Assembly (NCBI GenBank): GCA_902782795.1
Contig: CACZOT010000391.1
Location: 1-7,388, forward strand
Direction of reading: 5' to 3'
DNA: 7,388 bases
From: an uncultured Eubacteriales bacterium
GTDB taxonomy: Bacteria; Bacillota; Clostridia; Christensenellales; Aristaeellaceae
The translations under genes and the position numbers were made by a program. Below are positions 1 through 4,220 of the stretch, piece after piece. The notes below the pieces were generated by a model. The model saw only the letters and a list, made by a program, of their open reading frames with translations, had not been told where the DNA came from and did no database searches. Position 1 is the first letter of the stretch, and each line of letters opens with the position of its first letter.

Positions 1-1
1 G

Positions 2-211
2 CTGGCGAAGTTCAACCCCATTTGGATGATCCTCACCAGCTTCCTCCTGGTCTTCCTCCAGCGCGGCGCGAGCGAGATCGCCACCAACTTCGGGCTGAAC
101 CAGTCCTTCTCGGACATCCTCACCGGCATCATCCTCTTTTTCATCATCGGCAGCGAGTTCTTCATCTCCTACAAGATCAACTTCCGCCACGCGGCGAAAA
201 AGGAGGGCTGA
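2..211 (+). CDS. ABC transporter permease, C-terminal part (NupP/YufP-like, BPD_transp_2)
   Basis: This is the 3' end of an integral-membrane permease whose start lies before the window. The frame is open from base 2 and ends at TGA 209-211, leaving 69 visible residues. They contain a hydrophobic segment (WMILTSFLLVFLQRG), a short loop with ATNFGL, a second hydrophobic segment (DILTGIILFFIIGSEFF) and a basic cytoplasmic tail ending HAAKKEG. This pattern is typical of the end of the first permease in BMP-type importers (the NupP/YufP and BmpC group), which move nucleosides or related solutes across the membrane. The next permease begins 6 bases after the stop, and its ribosome binding site (AGGAGG 201-206) lies inside the last codons here, so the two are almost certainly translated together. 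Family assignment rests on residue pattern and gene order; the substrate is inferred. Confidence 0.85.
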   Translation: MAKFNPIWMILTSFLLVFLQRGASEIATNFGLNQSFSDILTGIILFFIIGSEFFISYKINFRHAAKKEG

Positions 212-217
212 CGGGAT

Positions 218-1213
218 ATGTTCGATTTTGTCTCCTTCATTCCCCGCGCCGTGATGCAGGGCGCGCCGCTCCTGTTCGGCTCCACGGGCGAGACGCTCAC
301 GGAGAAATCCGGCAATTTGAACCTGGGCATCCCGGGCATCATGTATATGGGCGCCATCAGCGGCGTCATCGGCGCTTTCTTCTACGAGAGCTCTCTTCCC
401 TCGGCGGAGGCGCTCGTGCCCGCGCTGGCGGTGCTGATCCCGTTCCTGTCCACGCTGCTGGGCTCGCTCCTGATGGGGCTGATCTACTGCTTCCTCACCG
501 TGACCCTGCGCGCGAACCAGAACGTCACGGGCCTGGCCCTGACGACGTTCGGCGTGGGCTTTGGCAATTTCTTCGGCGGATCCCTGGTCAAGCTCTCCGG
601 CAGCGATATGCCCTACCTGGCCCTGTCCGCCACAAGTAACTGCTTCCGCCGCGCCCTGCCCTTCGCGGAGAATGCGGGCTGGTTCGGCAGGGTCTTTCTC
701 TCCTACGGGTTCCTGGCGTACCTGGGCGTGGCGATCGCGCTGGTCGCCGCGCACATCCTGCGCCGCACCCGCGTGGGCCTGCACCTGCGCGCCGTGGGCG
801 AGAGCCCCGCGACGGCCGACGCCGCGGGCATCAACGTAGGGCGCTACAAGTACGCCGCCACCTGCATTGGCTCCATGGTGGCCGGGCTGGGCGGATTGTA
901 CTACGTCATGGATTACGCCAGCGGCATCTGGTCCAACAACGGGTTCGGCGACCGCGGCTGGCTCTCCATCGCCCTGGTCATCTTCACCATTTGGAGGCCG
1001 AACATCGGCGTGCTCGCGTCCATCCTGTTCGGCGGGCTCTATATCCTGCACATGTACATCCCCTCGGGCATGAACCTCGCCATCAAGGAGATCTACAAGA
1101 TGCTCCCCTACGTCGTGACCATCATCGTGCTCGTCATCACCAGCATGCGCAATAAGCGCGAGAACCAGCCCCCGGCCTCCCTCGGCGTGGCGTACTTCCG
1201 GGAGGAGCGGTAG
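218..1213 (+). CDS. ABC transporter permease (NupQ/YufQ-like, BPD_transp_2)
   Basis: A complete 331-residue polytopic membrane protein, of normal length for the second permease of a BMP/nucleoside-type ABC importer. The N-terminal segment VMQGAPLLFGSTGETLTEKSG followed by NLGIPGIMYMGA is characteristic of the NupQ/YufQ group. About eight or more hydrophobic segments follow. The cytoplasmic coupling region reads LRAVGESPATADAAGINVGRYK, a hallmark of BPD_transp_2 permeases, in which this loop contacts the ATPase. The later GFGDRGWLSIALVIF and NIGVLASILFGG stretches also match the family. The start is chosen because AGGAGG at 201-206 lies 11 bases upstream and because starting here restores the full family N-terminus. 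The gene is probably the last of an operon whose solute-binding protein and ATPase lie upstream of the window. Guanosine or other nucleosides are the best guess for substrate; sugars or lipoproteins cannot be excluded from sequence alone. Confidence 0.92.
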   Translation: MFDFVSFIPRAVMQGAPLLFGSTGETLTEKSGNLNLGIPGIMYMGAISGVIGAFFYESSLPSAEALVPALAVLIPFLSTLLGSLLMGLIYCFLTVTLRANQNVTGLALTTFGVGFGNFFGGSLVKLSGSDMPYLALSATSNCFRRALPFAENAGWFGRVFLSYGFLAYLGVAIALVAAHILRRTRVGLHLRAVGESPATADAAGINVGRYKYAATCIGSMVAGLGGLYYVMDYASGIWSNNGFGDRGWLSIALVIFTIWRPNIGVLASILFGGLYILHMYIPSGMNLAIKEIYKMLPYVVTIIVLVITSMRNKRENQPPASLGVAYFREER

Positions 1214-1217
1214 CGGA

Positions 1218-1255
1218 CAGGGGCTCGTCCAGGGGACGCCGTCTCCCAGCCCCTG
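1218..1255 (+). terminator. GC-rich hairpin just after the permease operon
   Basis: CAGGGGCT (1218-1225) is perfectly complementary to AGCCCCTG (1248-1255), giving an 8-bp stem that begins 5 bases after the permease stop. Inside it, CGTCC (1226-1230) can pair with GGACG (1234-1238). No T run follows, so a classical intrinsic terminator is not supported. It may instead stabilise the 3' end of the mRNA, or act together with the stronger hairpin at 1305-1347. The 5' arm could alternatively pair with GCCCCTG at 1434-1440. Confidence 0.35.
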
Positions 1256-1270
1256 CGTAAGGGCCATGGG

Positions 1271-1427
1271 CCCATAAGAATCCCTTTCTGGGGGAAACAG
1301 TATTATCAGGGCTTCCGGATTCTGACAGAGAACCTGGAAGTCCTGATCTGTATATTTTTCCGGCAGTTTTCAGGAGGAACGGGTCGTTTGCCGAAAGGAC
1401 GATCTCCCAATGTGGGATTCTTAAGGG
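1271..1427. other. unidentified structured element (possible ncRNA or MITE-like repeat)
   Basis: Bases 1271-1284 (CCCATAAGAATCCC) pair with 1414-1427 (GGGATTCTTAAGGG) at 13 of 14 positions, including an unbroken run of 10. After a symmetric 4x4 internal loop, TGGGGGA (1289-1295) pairs with TCTCCCA (1403-1409) over 7 positions with one G-U. Within this long closing stem lie two further hairpins: 1305-1347, and the weaker CGGCA/TGCCG at 1361-1365/1389-1393. The result resembles a three-way junction about 157 bases long. A competing local hairpin, TCCCA-ATG-TGGGA (1405-1417), uses the same 3' bases as the closing stem. I recognise no known riboswitch, 6S, SRP, tmRNA or RNase P core in it. Imperfect terminal inverted repeats of 14 bases would also suit a small non-autonomous transposable element, but I see no target-site duplication. 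Orientation and function are undecided. Confidence 0.4.
1305..1359 (+). terminator. long hairpin followed by a T-rich run, candidate intrinsic terminator
   Basis: ATCAGGGCTTCC (1305-1316) pairs with GGAAGTCCTGAT (1336-1347) over 12 positions with a single G-U. The stem continues inward through 1317-1318/1334-1335, one A-C mismatch, then TTCT/AGAA (1320-1323/1329-1332) around a five-base GACAG loop. TGTATATTTTT follows at 1349-1359. As a terminator it would end the permease operon about 90 bases after its stop codon. The T run is interrupted and starts 2 bases after the stem. The hairpin also forms one arm of the larger 1271-1427 element, so it may be part of an RNA structure instead. Confidence 0.42.
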
Positions 1428-1467
1428 ACTTTCGCCCCTGGTGCGGGAGCCCAGAGAGCAGAGCCCT

Positions 1468-1491
1468 CTGGCCGTATCCCTGGCCGTATTC
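1468..1491. repeat. two-copy 12-base tandem repeat
   Basis: CTGGCCGTATCC (1468-1479) is followed directly by CTGGCCGTATTC (1480-1491), differing at one base. It lies about 58 bases before the methyltransferase start, upstream of the possible promoter, so a tandem operator is conceivable. A chance slippage duplication in GC-rich DNA is equally possible. A neighbouring 6-bp inverted repeat, CCAGAG (1451-1456) with CTCTGG (1466-1471), overlaps the first copy. Confidence 0.4.
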
Positions 1492-1515
1492 CCCCTGTTC
1501 AACGCCTCTATTTCG

Positions 1516-1524
1516 TGGTATCAT
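1516..1524 (+). promoter_or_regulatory. possible extended -10 promoter element for the four-gene operon
   Basis: TGGTATCAT reads as TG-n-TATCAT, an extended -10 with 5 of 6 matches to TATAAT. The -35 position (TGTTCA at 1496-1501, 17-base spacer) matches TTGACA poorly. Transcription would start near 1531, barely at or inside the first Shine-Dalgarno sequence, which weakens the call. The operon could instead be transcribed from a promoter inside the structured element. Confidence 0.25.
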
Positions 1525-1528
1525 AAGC

Positions 1529-1541
1529 AAGGAGGGAGGGG
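1529..1541 (+). promoter_or_regulatory. ribosome binding site that fixes the methyltransferase start
   Basis: AAGGAGGGAGGGG contains AAGGAGG (1529-1535, 13 bases before ATG 1549) and a second purine block GGGAGGGG (1534-1541, 7 bases before the ATG). It supports initiation at 1549 rather than at an in-frame ATG at 1441, which lies within repeat and hairpin sequence and adds residues foreign to the family. Confidence 0.7.
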
Positions 1542-1548
1542 AAGCGCG

Positions 1549-2166
1549 ATGAGCGAGCAATACTTCGCCGCGGCGCCGACGTCCGCCTCGAAGCCCCGGG
1601 AGATCGCGGTGCGCTTTGACGGGCGCGAATACGCCTTCACGACGGACGCGGGCGTCTTCTCGCGGGACGGCTTGGACGCGGGCAGCGCCCTGCTGATCGG
1701 GAGCCTGCCGGATCTGGCCGCGGACGAGCGCGGCCTGGACCTGGGCTGCGGCTGGGGACCCGTGGGGACGATCTGGTCCCTGCGATGCCCGGAAGCGCGC
1801 TTCGTCCTCACGGACATCAACGAGCGCGCGGCGGCTCTGGCCGGGGCGAACCTCGCCAGGAACGGCGCGTCGAACGCCGAAGCCGTCTGCGGGGACGCCC
1901 TGGAGGCCGTGGAGGGCCTCTTCGACGCCATCGCGCTCAACCCGCCCATCCGCACGGGCAAGGAGAACATCTACCGCATGTTCCGCCTGGCCATGGAGCG
2001 CCTGACGCCGGCCGGCGCGCTGTACATCGTCATCCGCGTCAAGCAGGGCGCGGACTCGGCGAAAAAGATGCTCAAGGCGGAATATGGCAACTGCGATACC
2101 ATCGCGCGCGGCGGCGGCTACCACGTGCTGCGCTGCCGGCGCGAAAGAAAGGAAGTAGACGAATGA
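1549..2166 (+). CDS. class I SAM-dependent methyltransferase, YbxB/RsmC-like (MTS domain)
   Basis: A 205-residue cytoplasmic methyltransferase of the RsmC/MTS family, whose studied members transfer a methyl group from S-adenosylmethionine to a guanine N2 in 16S rRNA (G1207 in E. coli numbering). The N-terminus, with EQYF near residues 3-6 and TTDAGVFSRDGLDAGSALLI at about 31-50, closely follows the short single-domain Bacillus YbxB type, which lacks the N-terminal duplicate domain of E. coli RsmC. SAM-binding motif I is LDLGCGWGPVG (63-73), the acidic turn is VLTDINERA, and the catalytic motif IV is NPPIRTGK (131-138). The length matches YbxB at about 200 residues. The final ATGA (2163-2166) is shared with the start of the peptidase gene, so the two are translationally coupled. 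The assignment to the family is firm; the exact RNA target is inferred from family members. Confidence 0.9.
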   Translation: MSEQYFAAAPTSASKPREIAVRFDGREYAFTTDAGVFSRDGLDAGSALLIGSLPDLAADERGLDLGCGWGPVGTIWSLRCPEARFVLTDINERAAALAGANLARNGASNAEAVCGDALEAVEGLFDAIALNPPIRTGKENIYRMFRLAMERLTPAGALYIVIRVKQGADSAKKMLKAEYGNCDTIARGGGYHVLRCRRERKEVDE

Positions 2167-3233
2167 ACGACAGAATCCGCAGGGTCATCGGACACATGGC
2201 GGAAAATGGGCTCGGGCAGATCCTCGTGAGCGCGCCCGCCTCCCTGGAATACCTCGCGGGCGTGCGGGTCGCGCCGGGCGAGCGGCTGTGCGCGCTGCTG
2301 CTGCGGGACGACGGCGAGGCGACGCTCTACGCCAACCGCCTCTTCGCCCTGGAGCAGGGCGAAGGCTATCGCCTGGTGGAATACGACGACACGGAGGACC
2401 CCATCGCCTGCCTGGCCTCCGGCGTGCGTGCGGGCAAGTTGGGCGTGGACAAGGTCTGGCCGAGCGGCTTCGCCGTGCGGCTCATGGAGGCGAGGCCGGA
2501 CGTGCGGCTCGCCCTGGGCAGCGCGCCCGTGGACCGAGCCCGCATGCAGAAAGACGCCCAGGAGATCGAAAAGATGCGCCTGAGCTCGCTGGCGAACGAC
2601 CGCGTGCTGGAAAAGACCCTGCGCGCCCTGGTCCGCGGCGAGACCGAGGAGGACGTCGGCGCTCGGTACCTGGCCAACGCCCGCGCGGAGGGAGCGAGCG
2701 GCTGCTCCTTCGAGCCGCTGATCTGCTTCGGCCCCAACGCCGCCGAGCCGCACCATGAGACGGGCCTCGCGCGCCTTCAGACAGGCGACGCCGCCATCCT
2801 GGACGTGGGCCTGCTCCTGAACGGCTACTGCAGCGATATGACCCGCACCTGCTTCATCGGCTCCATGAGCGACGAGCAGAAGAAGATCTACGATCTCGTG
2901 CGCGAGGCCAACGCCGCGGGCCGCGCCGAGGCCGCGCCGGGCGTGCCCCTGAGCGAGATCGACCGCGCCGCGCGGGACGTCATCGCCAAGGCGGGCTACG
3001 GGGAATACTTCCTCCACCGCACCGGCCACGGCATCGGCCTCGAGGTCCACGAGCCGCCGGACGTCAGCGCCACCAGCGAGCAGATCGCCCTGCCGGGCAT
3101 GTGCTTCTCGGTCGAGCCGGGCATCTACCTCAAGGGAAAGTTCGGCGTGCGCGTCGAGGACCTGGTCGCCATCACCGAGGACGGCGCCGTCACCCTCAAC
3201 GAGATGACGCGCGAGCCCATCATCATCGAATGA
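2163..3233 (+). CDS. M24 family Xaa-Pro peptidase (dipeptidase/aminopeptidase P-like)
   Basis: A 356-residue cytoplasmic metallopeptidase that should cleave the bond between an N-terminal residue and proline, helping to recycle proline-containing peptides. Residues 1 to about 125 form a creatinase-type N-terminal domain and the rest is the pita-bread M24 domain. All five expected metal ligands are visible: D214 (LDVG), D225 (GYCSDMTRT), H289 (TGHGIGLEVHEPP), E318 (SVEPGIY) and E332 (VRVEDLV). The auxiliary histidines H197/H198 and H296 sit in family positions. Length and architecture match short Xaa-Pro dipeptidases of the PepQ/YpdF type, so the enzyme is predicted to be active. The ATG overlaps the methyltransferase stop by four bases, implying coupled translation, and no independent promoter is seen. 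Dipeptidase versus aminopeptidase activity cannot be told apart from sequence. Confidence 0.93.
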   Translation: MNDRIRRVIGHMAENGLGQILVSAPASLEYLAGVRVAPGERLCALLLRDDGEATLYANRLFALEQGEGYRLVEYDDTEDPIACLASGVRAGKLGVDKVWPSGFAVRLMEARPDVRLALGSAPVDRARMQKDAQEIEKMRLSSLANDRVLEKTLRALVRGETEEDVGARYLANARAEGASGCSFEPLICFGPNAAEPHHETGLARLQTGDAAILDVGLLLNGYCSDMTRTCFIGSMSDEQKKIYDLVREANAAGRAEAAPGVPLSEIDRAARDVIAKAGYGEYFLHRTGHGIGLEVHEPPDVSATSEQIALPGMCFSVEPGIYLKGKFGVRVEDLVAITEDGAVTLNEMTREPIIIE

Positions 3234-3251
3234 TCCGGGAGGGATAGCGTA

Positions 3252-3611
3252 ATGTACGGAAAGACGGAATGGCTCGTCGCCGATTGCTACTGGCCGGAGA
3301 TCACCACCGAGGGGCATTACGTCAGCCACGAGGCCATCTGCGTGCTCAACGCGGGCGATCAGGACGCCGAGATCGAGATCACCCTCTTCTTCGAGGACGA
3401 GGAGCCCATCGGCGGCTTCCACGCGCGCTGCGCCGCGCGCCGCACCAACCACATCCGCATGGATAAGCTCGTCTCCGACAGCGGGCGGCGCGTGCCCATG
3501 GGCAAGCCCTACGCCGCGCTTTTGCGCGCCAGCGCGCCTGTCGTCGCGCAGTACAGCCGCCTGGATACCACCCAGGCCAACGAGACGCTCATGACCACGA
3601 TGGCGTGGTGA
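3252..3611 (+). CDS. sensory rhodopsin transducer (ASRT)-like small-molecule-binding protein
   Basis: A 119-residue soluble protein recognised as a member of the Anabaena sensory rhodopsin transducer family (Pfam PF07100). Family landmarks appear in order: SHEAICVLNAGDQDAEIEIT (25-44), EEPIGG (50-55), AARRTNHIRMDKL (61-73) and APVVAQYSRLDTTQ (95-108). The length equals that of cyanobacterial ASRT, about 125 residues. ASRT itself is a tetrameric beta-sandwich protein that relays a signal from a light-sensing rhodopsin. Relatives in many bacteria without rhodopsin are thought to bind small molecules, probably sugars or their derivatives. No rhodopsin gene is visible here, so a photosensory role is unlikely and ligand binding is the better inference. 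The gene follows the peptidase by 18 bases with GGGAGGGA (3237-3244) as its ribosome binding site, so it belongs to the same operon. There is no signal peptide or membrane segment. Confidence 0.85.
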   Translation: MYGKTEWLVADCYWPEITTEGHYVSHEAICVLNAGDQDAEIEITLFFEDEEPIGGFHARCAARRTNHIRMDKLVSDSGRRVPMGKPYAALLRASAPVVAQYSRLDTTQANETLMTTMAW

Positions 3612-3624
3612 GCGGGTCAAACAG

Positions 3625-3641
3625 CGCGCGTTCCCCGCGCG
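3625..3641 (+). promoter_or_regulatory. small GC hairpin before the deacylase ribosome binding site
   Basis: CGCGCG (3625-3630) and CGCGCG (3636-3641) form a 6-bp stem around a TTCCC loop in the 43-base gap between the ASRT-like gene and the deacylase. It ends 2 bases before the modest ribosome binding site GGAG (3644-3647). It has no T run and is not a terminator; it may tune initiation of the downstream gene or mRNA processing. In DNA this GC-rich, chance is a real alternative. Confidence 0.3.
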
Positions 3642-3654
3642 ACGGAGCCTGAAT

Positions 3655-4137
3655 ATGACCAAGCAAGAGATCTACGCCCTGCTGGAGGGCGAAGGCGTCG
3701 CCTTCACGGCTGTGGAGCACGAGGCCGTCTACACCGTGGAAGAGGCCGCGCGGCTGGCGCTGCCGCACCCGGAGGCCGGAGCGAAGAACCTCTTTCTGCG
3801 GGACGACAAGAAGCGCGCGTATCTGCTGCTCGTCATGCGCGACGACCGCGAGGCGGACCTGCGCGCCATCCAGGCCAAGGCCGGCACGCGGCGGCTCTCG
3901 TTCGCGTCCGTGGCGGATCTCATGGCCCTGCTGGGGCTGCGGCGCGGGTCCGTCACGCCCCTGGGAGCGCTGAACGACGCCGAACACCGCGTTCGCGTGC
4001 TCATCGACAGCGCATTTCACGGCCGCGCGATCTGGGCGCATCCCTGTGAGAACACAGCATCCGTCCTCCTCGCCGCGGACGATCTGTTCCGTCTGCTCGC
4101 CGACCGCGGCGTGCGGGTGGAGTGGATCGGGATCTAG
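3655..4137 (+). CDS. YbaK/ProX-family aminoacyl-tRNA deacylase (ProXp-ala/PrdX-like)
   Basis: A 160-residue free-standing editing domain related to the INS domain of prolyl-tRNA synthetase. Members of this ProX/PrdX branch hydrolyse mischarged Ala-tRNA(Pro), preventing alanine from being inserted at proline codons. The N-terminal helix and strand (YALLEGEGVAFTAVEHEAVYTVEEA) lead into AKNLFLRDDKKRAYLLLVM (43-61), where K44 is the conserved lysine of the active-site strand. GSVTPLG (98-104) is the substrate-binding loop, and HPCEN (129-133) is the typical HP-x-EN-type segment. The length is standard for the family. The ATG at 3655 is preceded by GGAG (3644-3647) at 7 bases. It is the last gene of the presumed operon and is followed by a strong terminator. 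Its linkage to a Xaa-Pro peptidase suggests a loose proline theme. The precise misacylated substrate is inferred from the subfamily. Confidence 0.9.
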   Translation: MTKQEIYALLEGEGVAFTAVEHEAVYTVEEAARLALPHPEAGAKNLFLRDDKKRAYLLLVMRDDREADLRAIQAKAGTRRLSFASVADLMALLGLRRGSVTPLGALNDAEHRVRVLIDSAFHGRAIWAHPCENTASVLLAADDLFRLLADRGVRVEWIGI

Positions 4138-4148
4138 CGCGGCACGGG

Positions 4149-4194
4149 GCAAAAAACAAAGCGGTTCTGATCAAAGAACCGCTTTGTTTTTTGC
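4149..4194. terminator. bidirectional intrinsic terminator between convergent genes
   Basis: Bases 4149-4168 and 4175-4194 are perfect reverse complements (20 bp, loop GATCAA at 4169-4174). The GC core AGCGGTTCT/AGAACCGCT is flanked by six A on the left and six T on the right, so both transcripts end in a U run after a stable stem. It begins 11 bases after the deacylase stop and ends 26 bases before the helicase stop codon on the other strand. It should end both the plus-strand operon and the minus-strand helicase transcript. Confidence 0.95.
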
Positions 4195-4220
4195 GCTGTT
4201 GATCCTGTATCGGGGCGCCG

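Noticed and set aside
1262..1274. GGCC-ATGGGCCC palindromic bases as a separate regulatory site
   Set aside because: The inverted repeat is short (about 5 bp) in very GC-rich DNA and overlaps the closing stem of the larger element; nothing distinguishes it from chance.
1297..1306. TATTAT at 1301-1306 as a -10 box
   Set aside because: No acceptable -35 lies 16-18 bases upstream and there is no TG extension; the bases overlap the start of the long hairpin.
1441..1548. In-frame N-terminal extension of the methyltransferase from ATG-like start at 1441
   Set aside because: Base 1441 lies inside hairpin and repeat sequence with no ribosome binding site. YbxB-type proteins begin close to the EQYF segment, and a strong ribosome binding site precedes 1549.
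2118..3662. Long minus-strand open frame opposite the peptidase and ASRT-like genes
   Set aside because: It spans several well-supported plus-strand genes and their junctions, and its translation is low-complexity (A, R, G, H, V, D rich) with no recognisable domain.
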